Assembly (NCBI GenBank): GCA_943736015.1
Contig: OX031059.1
Coordinates: 60,647,159 to 60,711,158, forward strand
Direction: 5' to 3'
DNA length: 64,000 nucleotides
Source: Tridacna crocea
Lineage: Eukaryota; Mollusca; Bivalvia; Cardiida; Cardiidae
Shown here: positions 42,440 through 53,972 of the stretch, in pieces
Layout of the letters: every line of letters begins with the position of its first letter
Numbering within the stretch: the first letter of the stretch is position 1
Position numbers and translations under genes: made by a program
Notes under the pieces: generated by a model
Seen by the model: only the letters and a program-made list of their open reading frames with translations
Database searches by the model: none
What the model was told of the DNA's origin: nothing

Positions 42440-42740
42440 CTGACAGTGTAGATCAAGACCAGTTTAACTCAATACCAAATGACAATATTTTAGGCTTATC
42501 CAAATCAAAAACATTTGCAGACAACAAAATAAAAGTGACTGAAAATTTGAAATTTGTTTTGTGAAGGGTAGAAAACATTGTGGGAAAAGGAGAAAATGCT
42601 GGTTACCAGCATTTTCTCCTTTTCCCACAATATTTTCAAAAGGCTTCTTTCTCAGGGTCGTCGTCAAAAGTAGGGATTGTGTGGTAATGGGTTAAGCAAA
42701 ACAATCATGCACTGTGGTCTTTGATTTACACTGTCGATGT
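42440..42740. mobile_element. GTGTAGATCAAGATC hairpin repeat, split
   Basis: The left half GACAGTGTAGATCAAGACCA and right half TGGTCTTTGATTTACACTGTC are complementary and lie on either side of an HP-MITE, so the MITE sits in the loop of the older hairpin. Confidence 0.65.
42464..42695 (-). mobile_element. HP-MITE copy 25
   Basis: TTAACTCAATACCAAATGAC start, GTGTGGTAATGGGTTAA end, with a small CGT duplication in TCGTCGTCAAAAG. Confidence 0.85.
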
Positions 42741-42876
42741 TGCTGAAATGTTGTTGAAAAGTTTGCAAATAGAGAGGATTTATTTCTGGATTTCAAAACC
42801 CAAGAATTATTTCTTGCTCTAAGGGTTAAAACTTATGTAACCATTCTTTAAAGGTAAAATAAATGTAATCATGCAC

Positions 42877-45800
42877 TGTCAACTTTTACCTTGTGTATGC
42901 TCAAGAGGCCATATTTTCAGCCTAATATTTGTGAGACTTGGTCAGAATGTTTGTAGTGGTGATATCTCGAAGGACTTTGAAAATCAGGTCGCAAAAACCT
43001 TGTGTATTTGTCTTGATGAGATATTAGACAAGATTGAAAATGGATTGCGTCCAGTCAAAAACTAGGCCACTAGGTCATATCTAAGAAAAATCTTGTGTAT
43101 GCTCTCTAGGCCGCATTTTCAGTCCAAAACTCCTTCTACAGTGTAATTAGTTAGAATGTTTGTTTCTATGATACCTTGCATGAGTTTGAAATGGATCATG
43201 TCCTCTCGATATCAAATTTTCAAGATCAAAACTTAGAAAAATCTTGTATACGCTCTAGAAGCCACATTTTCTGTCCACTAGAAAACTCTTAAACACGGGT
43301 AGGAAACTTCATATTCAGAGCCAATGGCTCCGACGAGAAAATGTTGTGTTGGTCTTCTGTTTCTGAAGATGTCGGCTGAAAAACAATCCCAAAACAGGTA
43401 GGCATATCAATATTTGTAATTATGTGTTCTTATGTCTTTGAAATTCAAAAAAAGGAGTATGTCATTCGATGCTCTGGTCTTTCAACGTGTTTTCTACACT
43501 ATGGAAAGTTGGAATAGGTGTACGATGTTGTCTGAATCATTTGTGGCGTGGATTGACCGTAGCCAAAACAATACGTCTCGGAGATAAATTCAGTCTGTTA
43601 TTTACATTTAATTGGCAAGTAAGAGAGAGTCTTACTGTCCCAAAGCCATGAACTAATGTCCTGAAATGTTACATTCATTACTAGTCAAGAATTGAAAAGA
43701 AAAGCACAAGAATTGATAAAAATAAAGAAGGGCTCTGATTATGTGGACCGGCTCTGACTTTGTTACTTGGCACTGATTCAAGAGGGCTCCCTTTCAAAAT
43801 TTTAATTTTCTGTAAATAATTAGTCAGGACGTAAATTTTGGTTTTCCATTAATATCTTTGTGTCCAAAATTTAGTTCATTTGTTGGATGGAACATGATTG
43901 CATGTATGAAAATACAAAGGACTGGTATTGCCACGTTTGAAAAATGCTGTTTATCATTAGTCTATCTAAATTTTGAAAATACTTCTGCATTGCTTTTGAT
44001 TAGACCAAATGGTCCATATATAAAATTTTTCGTGCTATTGTCACAAATGCAGCCCACACATAAGCACAAATAATGAAAAATATTTTCTTTTAGAAGTACG
44101 AGAATGATAAACACAGCACGTGTTTGAATGGTCTAGATACATAAATTTGCATTATTCAGTTTATGAATCATTATTCAGCCATCAACATAATTCTTTACAT
44201 ATAATTGAAACTTTGGAAACAAAATCTTTTTTTTGCGAAACAATTTTAAAAGGTCACCTGTAAAAATCATTTCGAAATCTTTCACCTACCCTACTATCAT
44301 CACCACATCAATGATTTTAATGAATTAGAATTCTGCAAATTAACTTTGGATAGATCACCCAACAACAATTTCTTGCAGAAGAGCACATGCTCGAAAGTGA
44401 CTAAAATCATGAGTCCAACGAGAGAACCACATGTAGGTGCCAACAATAAGATGTTGTTTTTCGACGGATTAAAATTTTCCAAAACGATTTTTGAAAAGGG
44501 TCACCGTAGATGTATCTGTGAAATTATTTCAAAGTCTGACCAGCCATTCCAGAGAAGATTTTTTTTTGAATTTCTTCATGTACATACAGTGTTAATAGCC
44601 CACAGCCATCAGAGCCATGTTTCTTGATGGATCAAAATTTCTCGAACACTTTGCGAAAAGGGTCACCCAGGAGCATTTCTGTGAAAGTATTTCAAAATCT
44701 GACAAGCCGTTCCAGAGAAGATTTTTTAATAATTTCTTCATGGCCGTATAGTGCAAGTGGCCACCTGCACCCCAATCAGGGCCATGTTTCTAGACATCAA
44801 TTTTCGCGAACAGTTTTTGAAAAGGGTCACCAAAGGAACATCCCTCTGAAATTATTTGAAATCTATCTGAAATCAAAAACCCTAGTTGCCGGAAAATTCT
44901 TACAAAATCTTTACCTCTGAAACTGCTCGTCAGATTTTGAAATCATTTCACAGAGATGTTCCTTGGGTGACCCTTTTCAAAAAGTGTAGGCGAAATTGTA
45001 ACCCCTTGAGAAACATGGCTCTGGTGAATGAGGGCTACTTGCACTGAACGGAAATGAAGAAATTCTTGAAAATTCTTCTTGAAACCTCTGGTCAGATTTA
45101 AAATAATTTCACAGAAATGTTCCTTGGGTTACCCTTTTCCAAAATTGTTCGCGAAATTTTGATGTCAAAAGACCTGGCTCTGTTGAATGCCAATGAATTG
45201 GGGCTACTTGCACTATACATAAATGGAAAAAAAATCCTAAAATATCTTCTTTATTTTGATCTGTCAATAAACACTGCTCTAATGAATGGGGGCTAACTGC
45301 ACTATGGCCATGAAGAAATTCTTAAAAATTCTTCTTCTCAGCAAACGATGGTCAGATTTTGGAATCATGTCACAGAGATTTTTCAAATATTGTTTGCAAA
45401 TTTTGATCCGTCAATGAATATAGCTCTGGTGAATGGGGGCTACTTGCACTATACAGAAAATTCTTCTTTGCTGAAACGGCTGGTCAGATTTTGAAATAAT
45501 TTCAGAGAGATGTTCCCTTGGTGACCCTTTTCAAAAACTGTTCGCGAAAATTGATCTGTCTAGAAACATGGCCCTGATTGGGGTGCAGGTGGCCACTTGC
45601 ACTATACGGCCATGAAGAAATTATTAAAAAATCTTCTCTGGAACAGCTAGTCAGATTTTGAAATACTTTCGCAGAAATATTCCTTGGGTGACCCTTTTCG
45701 CAAAGTGTTCGAGAAATTTTGATCCATCAAGAAACACGGCTCTGATGGCTATGGGCTATTAACACTATGTACATGAAGAAATTAAAAAAAAAAAAAACTT

Positions 45801-47762
45801 CTTTGGAATGGCTGGTCAGACTTTGAAATAATTTCACAGATATATCTACGGTGACCCTTTTCAAAAATCGTTTTGGAAATTTTTAATCCGTCGAAAAACA
45901 ACATCTTATTGTTGGCACCTGCATGTGGTTCTCTCGTTGGACTCATGATTTTAGTCACTTTCGAGCATGTGCTCTTCTGCAAGAAATTGTTGTTGGGTGA
46001 TCTATCCAAAGTTTATTTGCAGAATTCTGATTCCTCAAAATCATTGATGTGGTGTGGATAGTAGGGGTGGTGAAAGATTTCGAAATGACTTTTAGAGGTG
46101 ACCTTTTTAAATTGTTTCGCAAAATAATGATTTTGTTTCCAAAGTTTCAATTATATGTAAAGAATTATGTTGATGGCTGAATAATGATTCATAAACTGAA
46201 TAATGCAAATTTATGTATCTAGACCATTCAAACACGAGCTGTGTTTATCATTCTCATACTTCTAAAAGAAAATATTTTTTTCATTATTTGTGCTTATGTG
46301 TGGGCTGCATTTGCGACAATAGCACGAAAAATTTTATATATGGACCATTTGGTCTAATCAAAAGCTATGCAGAAGTATTTTCAAAATTTAGATAGGCTAA
46401 TGTTAAACAGCATTTTTCTAACGTGGCAATACCAGTCCTTTGTATTTTCATACATGCAATCATGTTCCATCCAACAAATGAACTAAATTTTGGACACAAA
46501 GATATTAATGGAAAACCAAAATTTACGTCCTGACTAATTATTTACAGAAAACTAAAATTTTGAAAGGGAGCCCTCTTGAATCAGTGCCGAGTAACATAGT
46601 CAGAGCCGGTCCACATAATCAGAGCCCTTCTTTATTTTTATCAATTCTTGTGCTTTTCTTTTCAATTTTTGACCAGTAGTGAATGTAACATTTCAGGACA
46701 TTAGATCACAGCTTTGGGATAGTTAGACTCTTACTTGCCAATTAAAAGGTAATAACAGACTGAATTTATCTCCGAGACGTATTGTTTTGGCTACGGTCAA
46801 TCCACGCCACAAATGATTCGGACAACATCGTACACCTATTCCAACTTTCCATAGTGTAGAAAACACGTTAAAAGACCAGAGCATCGAATGACATTCTCCT
46901 TTTTTTGAATTTCAAAGACATAAGAACACATAATAACAAATATTGACATGCCTACCTGTTTTAGGATTGTTTTTCAACCGACATCTTCAGAAATGGAAGA
47001 CCAACACAACATTTTCTCATCGGAGCCATTGGCTCTGAATATGAAGTTTCCTACCCGTGTAAAAGGTAGTCAGAATGTTTGTCTTGATGATATCTTTAAT
47101 GTCTTTAAAAAATGGTCATGTTGGGTCAGAAACTAGGTTTTAGAAAAACTTTGTGTAGGCTCTAAAGGCCACATTTTCAGGCTACAAATCTTGAAATTTG
47201 ATACCTTGCACAATTTGAAAGTTAGTCAATAATTAGGTCACTAGGTCAAATTTTAGAAAAAAATTTGTGAACATTCTTGAGCCACATTTTCTGTCCAAAA
47301 TTCTTGAAAGTCAGACACTTTGAAGAACACTCAAAGGAGATCAAATATGGGTCATGTTTGGTGAAAAACTAGGTTACTAGGTCATATCCTAGAAAAACCA
47401 TGTGTATACTCTGGAAGCCACATTTTGAGTCCGAAACTCTTGAAAGTTTGTCAGAATGTTTGTCTTGATGATATTTTGGACGAGTTCAAATCTTCAGAAA
47501 CTTTGTGTACATACCACGTTTTTTGTGCAGTGCTCATGAAACTTGTTCAGAATGTTTGTCTTGATGATTTCCCTGGCCAGTTTACAAGTGGGTCATTTTG
47601 GTTCAATAACTAGGTCACTGAGTCATATCTTCAAAAAACCTTTTTCAGTCAAATGCTAGTGAAAATCTTGATAGAATGTTTGTTATGATATCTCAAAATT
47701 TTGAGATTGAAAATGGGTCATGTTTGGTCAAAGGCTCACTTGAGCGATTTTAGCCCTCTTGT
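42877..47762 (+). mobile_element. HINE-1 element, copy F (145-bp type, split by foldback)
   Basis: Outer parts 42877-43293 and 47060-47762 consist of 145-bp-type units (ACCTTGTGTATGCTC, GGTCAGAATGTTTGT, AAAAACTAGGTCA). The 5' terminal hairpin is missing. The 3' end reads GGCTCACTTGAGCGATTTTA, then GCCCTCTTGT with a deleted hairpin. It is interrupted by the foldback element. Confidence 0.7.
43294..47059. mobile_element. 3,766-bp foldback element, TSD TAAA
   Basis: Arms 43294-44870 and 45483-47059 are reverse complements over about 1.58 kb, separated by about 610 bp. The ends are CACGGGTAGGAAACTTCATA and complement. TAAA lies at 43290-43293 and 47060-47063, and removing the element restores the 145-bp repeat reading CTCTTAAAAGGTAGTC. 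The inner part of each arm (about 44245-44870 and 45483-46125) and the spacer are HINE-1 core units of the copy D type. The outer 950 bp of each arm is unique to this element. Confidence 0.85.
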
Positions 47763-47885
47763 TCTGAAATAATTGATCATCAGTTAGTTTTTTTGAGATG
47801 GTAGTTTTGGAATTCACTTCGGTTAGAAGAGTTAGAGTAAAATTTTAATGAAGTTTGTCACCACATATGTCCATCTTATGGTAAG

Positions 47886-47914
47886 GCTGGGTTGGGGGTG
47901 GGGTGGTGGGGAGG
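47886..47914 (+). other. G-rich tract, possible G-quadruplex
   Basis: Five runs of three to five G with loops of one to four bases (GGGTTGGGGGTGGGGTGG then TGGGGAGGG). Confidence 0.6.
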
Positions 47915-47969
47915 GTTATCTTGAGTAAGTGATATAATGTGGGGGGAGCCACTGTTAGGGAGGGAGCAT

Positions 47970-48533
47970 TAATTAGATATCTTTGAAAAAATTCGTAGTT
48001 GGTGCGTAGCATAAGGGATATGGTTTAAGTTGGAAAGATGGAAGATGTCATGTGTAAATACTTGGATGTTTTATTTTTCTACAAGCCGATGCTAATGTCT
48101 TCCTAAACAAATACTATACTGTTGATCCTATCAAATACATTCTTTACTTATCTGAACCACATGTTTAGTAAGCATGTCTTGCTAACAGAACATGCCTCGC
48201 AGTAGATTTATGATCAAAATTGAATGTGGAATAAGTTGCCCTTGCAAAGACAGAATTTGGTTTGAGATTAAAGAAAAGCATTCCAATCTGTTAATTTAGT
48301 CTGTTGTGTTTTTTATCTGTAAAATCAGGTTTTTGTGTCTGAAAATATATGGCAGGTTGTTTTACTCACTGCAAATAACCATTAAATTTTAGTTGAAAGA
48401 CATCTGTTGCAGATCTTTAATTTAAAAAAGAAAATGCTTCTAAAGAATTATGATTTGATGATTTTTCCTCCAAATATTTTTTGGAATTGTCACTTCCATA
48501 TGAATTTTATATGCCTTTTCATTTTCTTACCAG
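47970..48533. other. No feature recognised
   Basis: Unique sequence. Confidence 0.4.
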
Positions 48534-48600
48534 TTGTACAAGCCCATTGCTAGGAAAGACCTATTACACCAGTAAATCAAAGTGTTCAAATGATGGAGTG
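48534..48600 (+). CDS. Candidate internal exon
   Basis: Strong acceptor CCTTTTCATTTTCTTACCAG, donor GGAGTG|GTATTT. One base, then 22 codons starting CTSPLLGKTYYTSKSKCSND, phase 0 out. It is a short exon and could belong to the same plus-strand gene. Confidence 0.35.
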
Positions 48601-49548
48601 GTATTTGTCACAGAATCCATTGTATGGAATTAATAATTTGAAAGAAATAGAGAAGTATTATTCAAATACTAGTATTTGCTTGAAAGTCAACCTACCAAGA
48701 AAATGAATACTTTTTTTGTTTGAAGGGAGAGTACTCATGACAACAGGATTATTTGTACTTTGGTGGTCTCCCTTTGATTATTAGGAGGAGTCAGCAGTAA
48801 CGTCCCTTGATAGTAGTATGCAGTGGGGATGGGGAGGCCTCTTTGCACTGTATTGTCTTAAAGAAATTCTTTGAAATTCTTCTTCTTTTTAACCACATGT
48901 CAGATTTTGGAATAATTTCACAAAAATAATCCTTATATTATCCCCCATTTTTAACTCTGCTGTTTTATAAGAAAACAAAAGTTAGACCACGCTTGTAGGG
49001 ACTTGACCAATCAGCGTTCAGTATTTCCATTGTATATATCGAAGATACAACTCCCGCAGTTGTATATCTGGATGTACTATGCTAGTATATCCTGCATGTG
49101 AATTCCGGTAATTTTTGTTTGCAATGTTGAGTCGGGGCAAAACGAACCCTTTGTGGTAACACAATTTTGAAGTATGATTTGAACTGGGTATAACATTTTC
49201 ATGTGTGAGTGCAGTACTATTTTAAGTCTATACAATGTACAATCACTTAAAACAGTATTGCCCTCAAATAGATTGACTACAGCAACCTCTTGAATGGAGT
49301 GTGCTTTAGGTGGTAGAAAAATAAGGCTCCAGTCTGGTTAAAAGTGCAATGTTCACAATTTGGCTTTAAAACGTGCCATTGCCTTTACAACCATTTTTCT
49401 AAAGCATCAATCTGAGAAGGATTAAACGCTTAATTTTGCTAAGAAATTACAACAAATTCGATAGCTCTTTAGTTTGCATGTGCTACAACATGTCAATGCA
49501 CCTACACATGAATAGGTTGGTTTAGTAATGTTAAACCCTTAACCTGCT
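48601..49548. other. No feature recognised
   Basis: Unique sequence, mostly AT-rich. Confidence 0.4.
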
Positions 49549-49730
49549 TAATAAGTGAAATGAAACCTTCAAGCCAATAATAAAAGCCCAAATTTGGCTA
49601 TTTCAAAAATATTCAGGGGAATCGGAAAGTGTACATCCAAGATCAGATTGTACATGTTCTATGCTTTCTGATCTGTATCTACATTGTCCACTACAGGTCA
49701 TTGAGTCACATTTAGCAGCCTACAGGTTAA
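49549..49730 (-). mobile_element. GTGTAGATCAAGATC hairpin MITE, copy 3
   Basis: Bounded by TTAACCTGCTTAATAAG and GCAGCCTACAGGTTAA. The central hairpin GTACATCCAAGATCAGATTG...CTGATCTGTATCTAC is degraded. The left arm aligns with 2994-3090. Confidence 0.65.
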
Positions 49731-50406
49731 GCTCAATGGCTCTATGTACAAAGTTTACAAGGTTTTAATGTACGGCCTTGACATTGCTTACAAAAATTGC
49801 TCGAAATTTATGTATTGAACATAATTGCAAAAGAAAACTGAACAATATTTCTCAAGAACATTCCATGTGTTTCGTAATAAAATAGATTAGTACAGTCTAA
49901 TTACAAGAGACACATAGTAAGTTCTAAACGATGAATGTCCCTATTGTCTTTGACAATCTACAATCGAAACATAACATTTTCAAAATTTTACCGGCAAATA
50001 CAATTTCTATCTTAACAATCCACAAATAGGTTAACTTTCATTAAAATTATAATAAATAATTTAGCATTCTGATATAAATTAGTACCTTACTTATGCCTCT
50101 TTTGAACTAGATGCAAAACTTTCATTTTAACAATTACAACGACTCAATTTTGTAACAAGCTTTTTATCAATGAGCATATGACGTAAAAAGCATGAATAAG
50201 TGGTCATGTGGTCTAAGTGAGATAGAAAATCTTGTGCCGTTATATATGGGAAATATACAGTCGCTAACGCTCGTGTATATTTCCCATATACCAAGGCACT
50301 CGTTTTCTATCCCATACATGTATTGTCATAGCCCTGTTGTTGCCGTCTGCATTTCCAAAAAAGATTCTGCAGCTTTCAAAGACAGTCACAAGTGGTTCAG
50401 CAACAT
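49731..50406. other. No gene recognised
   Basis: Contains a local palindrome ATATATGGGAAATATACA.../TGTATATTTCCCATATA at about 50240-50290. Confidence 0.4.
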
Positions 50407-50525
50407 TTAACCCTTTCCCAAACAATCCGACGTTTTCATGGCCCTGAGAAAGAAGGCCTTTGAAAACATTGTGAGAAAAGGAGAAAATGTTGGAAACCTG
50501 CATTTTCTTCTTATCCCGCCATCAA
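50407..50525 (+). mobile_element. HP-MITE copy 26 (5' half)
   Basis: TTTAACCCTTTCCCAAACAAT start, then GGCCCTGAGAAAGAAGGCC; it ends just past the palindrome. Confidence 0.7.
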
Positions 50526-50556
50526 GGTAATTACCTCGATGTTTACTCTACCTTGA

Positions 50557-50779
50557 GTTAATCCTTTACCATTCAATCCTTACTTTTAACTTCTTCAGAA
50601 ATTTTTTTTGGGAAACGTGGGAAAAGGATGAAATGTTGGTTCCCAGCATTTTTGCCTTTCCCACAATGTTTTCTACTGTATCAAAGACAAGTTCAGTAAT
50701 TTCAGGCATTTGTAACTATTCATCTGCATATTGTGTGGATTTGGATAAATCTATATTTTTGTTGTGTGGATAAGGGTTA
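50557..50779 (+). mobile_element. HP-MITE copy 27
   Basis: TTAATCCTTTACCATTCAATCC start; palindrome GTTGGTTCCCAGC; end GTGTGGATAAGGGTTAA. Confidence 0.75.
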
Positions 50780-51128
50780 AGCCTTTGTAGCAGGTCTGGA
50801 GAAACTGGAACAAAACAAGACCACCATTACAATCTTGATTTTTTGGTTTGGTCACACCAAGATGATAAACGAGTAACAGATGAAAAATAATTTTATTTGT
50901 TTGTGTCTGTTTTTATTCTTTTATGTCCGTTTCCTATCTGGTGAATCAGCAACTACTTGTTTAGCAATGTCTGGTAATATCCGTTTTGTCCAATGGGAAG
51001 TTTTGAGCATATGCAAAAATTCTGACACACCAAATATCCAGTTTTGCACTTCATTTATCTGGTGCAAGTCCATTACTCTTGGTGATCTCAGTTACTAGAT
51101 TCTTTATTATCCAGTACATATCTGGTAA

Positions 51129-51347
51129 ACAATTGCATTTTTTCCCCCAAAACATGTGGTATTTGTGTGTTCATTGTGTGGCATCTTCTTGGCTCCACAC
51201 ACCGATGAGCCTCAAGCTGCAGAGCGAGATGAATTTTGTCACCAGATACCCCAACTCTGCATGTTTTTTGTCCCTTTTCCTGCAGTTACACGGTCTGAGC
51301 AAGCCTTAGCTCTTCTCCAAATAAACTTTATGATGTATCTGATTTAA
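51129..51347 (+). CDS. Possible coding segment, unresolved borders
   Basis: One frame is open from 51129 to a TAA at 51345-51347 and includes HTDEPQAAERDEFCHQIPQ and AVTRSEQALALLQINFMM, which read like real protein. A second frame is open over 51102-51309. TCCTTTTCCTGCAG near 51272-51285 could be an acceptor, and TCTTTATTATCCAG at 51115 another. I cannot decide the frame or borders. Confidence 0.25.
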   Translation, partial: TIAFFPPKHVVFVCSLCGIFLAPHTDEPQAAERDEFCHQIPQLCMFFVPFPAVTRSEQALALLQINFMMYLI

Positions 51348-51397
51348 CAGCATTTGCAGACAACACATAAATGTGGCTGAAAGTATGGAACATGTCT

Positions 51398-51616
51398 CTC
51401 TAACTTTTTACTCCATAGATACTCATTTCTACGCATTGCTTGAAGGAGCCTTTGGAAAACACTGTGGCAAAAGATCGAGAGCAATTTCACCTTTCGTCAC
51501 AATATTTTCTATGCTATCAAAAGGTGTCATATATCCATAAAAAACGGCTTCATCCTTGCTGTTATTTAGGGTCAATTACATATACCATAGAAATGCTTTA
51601 TGGGGTAAAAGATTAA
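51398..51616 (+). mobile_element. HP-MITE variant subfamily 2, copy 28
   Basis: CTTTTTACTCCATAGATACTC start, shortened palindrome, GCAATTTCACCTTTCGTCAC and CATCCTTGCTGTTATTTAGG arms as in 26480-26709. Confidence 0.75.
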
Positions 51617-51654
51617 CATAGCAAACATTGCCTGATACCACCAGTCTTTTGCTC

Positions 51655-51724
51655 TCTCCATAGTGTTTTCTAAAGCGTTTTTCTTCAGGGTTTTAAAACA
51701 TGGATTTGTTAGCTAAAGGCTGAA
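51655..51724 (-). mobile_element. HP-MITE copy 29 (3' fragment)
   Basis: Keeps ATAGTGTTTTCTAAAGCG, CTTCAGGGTTTTAAAACATGG and a diverged end. Confidence 0.5.
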
Positions 51725-51741
51725 GCAAAATCGTTACATTT

Positions 51742-51973
51742 TTTTACTCTTTACCAAACGACAGAATTTTCTACTGATCCAAATTGAAAGCACTTGCAGA
51801 CGACAAAATAAACCTAACTCTAAGATCGAAAATAGTTTCCAGCATGGTAGAAAATATTTTGAAAAAAGGAAAAAATGCTAGTTACCATCATTTTTCTCCT
51901 TTTCCCACATTGTTTTCAAAAAGGCTTCTATCTCAGGGTTGTAAAAACCAGGGATTGTTTGCTGAAGGGTGAA
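51742..51973 (-). mobile_element. HP-MITE copy 30
   Basis: TTTACTCTTTACCAAACGAC start; palindrome GCTAGTTACCATC; end GATTGTTTGCTGAAGGG. Confidence 0.75.
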
Positions 51974-52041
51974 AGAGAAAGTAAAGAAATGAAGGCAAAT
52001 GTGAAATTTCAAGTTTGCAACCTGCATTTGTTGTTTTGTAG

Positions 52042-52114
52042 AGAAATTCCATCGGAATTATTGAATGTTTTCCAGTTATCTGGGCTTCTAATTGGTGACT
52101 CTGATCTTCAAAGG
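52042..52114 (+). CDS. Candidate internal exon
   Basis: Strong acceptor GCATTTGTTGTTTTGTAG, donor CAAAGG|GTATAA. One base, then 24 codons EIPSELLNVFQLSGLLIGDS plus DLQR. The only other long frame meets a stop before the donor. It could be a further exon of the plus-strand gene or of another gene. Confidence 0.45.
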
Positions 52115-52816
52115 GTATAATTTAGACTTTGTATATGCCTCTTTGCCTATAATTTTGAGATACAAATATCTGAATGCATGTGCATACATACAGTTACTTT
52201 GCAACTCACAGAGGAATGAAGCAAAAAGTGCTGTATGACCTAATTTTCGATTTCTTACCAAAATGCACACAAAGTATACATCTTTAACAGTTTTTGATAG
52301 AAAAAATATATAAATGTTTTGTAATGACCTTATTTGCATAGGTAAAACTTATTTAAGTGTTTAGTAATGACCTTGACATCCGCATATATTTCAACTCATT
52401 CACGAGGCAGGAATTAGCAGGCCCTCAGGAAACTAGCATAACCAACACTATGGAGAAGTATTTTCAGGGAAAGGAAAATTTACTTCTAGTAGTAAAGTAA
52501 ATTTTGAAAACATCGATCTGAGGAATTTTATAAAGATAAATAATTTCATCTCATTGTTCACTGCTAGAGATACAAGAAGTTTGCATAGAAGTTGGTTGAT
52601 GAAATTCAGTTACATTCTGAGAAATGTAAGCATATGGCAAGATAAAGAGAGGTCTACCAAATATGTCCCAGTGGATACATTATGTCAGAACTCCATTAGC
52701 TGACCAATATGTCTGTAGTCTTTGCAAATAAAAGCAATTCGACAATAGTTTGACACAATGACAGACAGAGCTAGATATTTTGCCGGTGTCCAAAGGTTAG
52801 GTAGTTATATAAACTA
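52115..52816. other. No feature recognised
   Basis: Unique sequence. Confidence 0.4.
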
Positions 52817-53022
52817 TTAACCAAGCAGTCCCAAGAAAGAAGGTATTTGAAGACATTGTGGGAAAAGGACAAATGCTAGTAAATGGCATTTTCTCCTTTT
52901 CCTACAATACTCTCAACCGTGTTATAGAAAGACTTGAACATTTTGGCCAAATATCATTTTTTATCTGCAATGTTAATGATTTGGAGCTGGACAAGGCTAG
53001 GAATTTGTTGTTTGGGAAGTTA
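52817..53022 (+). mobile_element. HP-MITE copy 31
   Basis: TTAACCAAGCAGTCCCAAG start with the ACTTTTGACG segment deleted; palindrome GCTAGTAAATGGC; end TTGTTGTTTGGGAAGTTA. Confidence 0.7.
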
Positions 53023-53066
53023 CAAAATTGTATCCTTGCTTGATGGCAAAATATTTTAATTCCCTT

Positions 53067-53295
53067 TTAACCCATTACCACACAATCCCTACTTTTGACG
53101 CCCCTGAGAAAGAAGCCTTTTGAAAACACTGTGGGAAAAGGAGAAAATGCTGGTAACCAGCATTTTCTCCTTTTCCCACATTGTTTTCTACCCTTCCCAG
53201 AACAAATTTCAATTTTTGAGTCGCCTTTATTTTGTCGTCTGCAAATGCTTTCAATTTGGACCAGTGTAAATTTTTCTCGTGTGGTAATGGGTTAA
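53067..53295 (+). mobile_element. HP-MITE copy 32 (near consensus)
   Basis: TTAACCCATTACCACACAAT start, perfect palindrome, GTGTGGTAATGGGTTAA end. Confidence 0.9.
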
Positions 53296-53471
53296 ATCTA
53301 TCTTCTACAGTGGCAAGCAATAGCCTATTTGTATTGTAGTTGGTTTAAGCTAGTCTCGAACATCATTGAAGATAAATTGAATTATGTGGCTTTTCCCTCA
53401 ATGTAGCTTGCATAATAACTCTATGCATTTTAGATTAAAAAAAAAACATAAAGAGCTTCATTTTTCACCAG

Positions 53472-53529
53472 ATTTATCTATTGACCTGAATCTCAGAGGG
53501 AGGGAAAATTCTGGTCCATTGCCACTCAG
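53472..53529 (+). CDS. Weak candidate exon
   Basis: CTTCATTTTTCACCAG precedes a frame LSIDLNLRGRENSGPLPL with donor CTCAG|GTTGCA. A shorter version starting after AATCTCAG at 53497 (REGKFWSIATQ) would be in phase with the exon ending at 52114. The choice is open. Confidence 0.2.
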
Positions 53530-53740
53530 GTTGCAATATCTTGATCTTTCAATTGCACTACAAGCTTTTTCAAATGACTTTTTTTCCACAAGGTCTTAAA
53601 AACTATGGAATTTTTGTAAAGGATTGATGTTAAAGTAAAATGGCTGGATTTTTTTCAGTTTTCAGTCATGTCCTGCAAACCTAGTAACTATGCAAAAGAG
53701 AATTATTAATGTGGAATGGTATTTATAAGTAACCTGGGCT

Positions 53741-53972
53741 CAACACTTTACCAAACAGTTCTGTTTTTTACTTCCTGAGGGAAAGAATGCTTTCGAAAAC
53801 ATTGTTGGAAAAGAGGAAAAATGCTGGTTGCAAGTATTTTGTTTCTTTCCCACAGTATTGTCAGCCCTTTCAAAATTAATGAAAATTTCAGTTCAGTCTT
53901 GTGCAGTTTGTTGACTGCAAATGCTGTAAAAAATTTGGACTATGGTATTTATGTTGTCTGGTAAAGGTTTAA
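53741..53972 (+). mobile_element. HP-MITE copy 33, diverged
   Basis: CACTTTACCAAACAGTTCTG start; palindrome GCTGGTTGCAAG; end TGTCTGGTAAAGGTTTAA. Confidence 0.7.

Noticed and set aside
43350-43400. Possible first exon ATGTCGGCTGAA...CAG|GTAGGC in the foldback arm
   Set aside because: The mirrored arm has a stop in the same frame and there is no further coding sequence.
44346-44627. 93-residue frame with a matching 75-residue frame at 45782-46009 on the other strand
   Set aside because: They match only because they lie in the two arms of the foldback element, and they consist largely of HINE core repeat.
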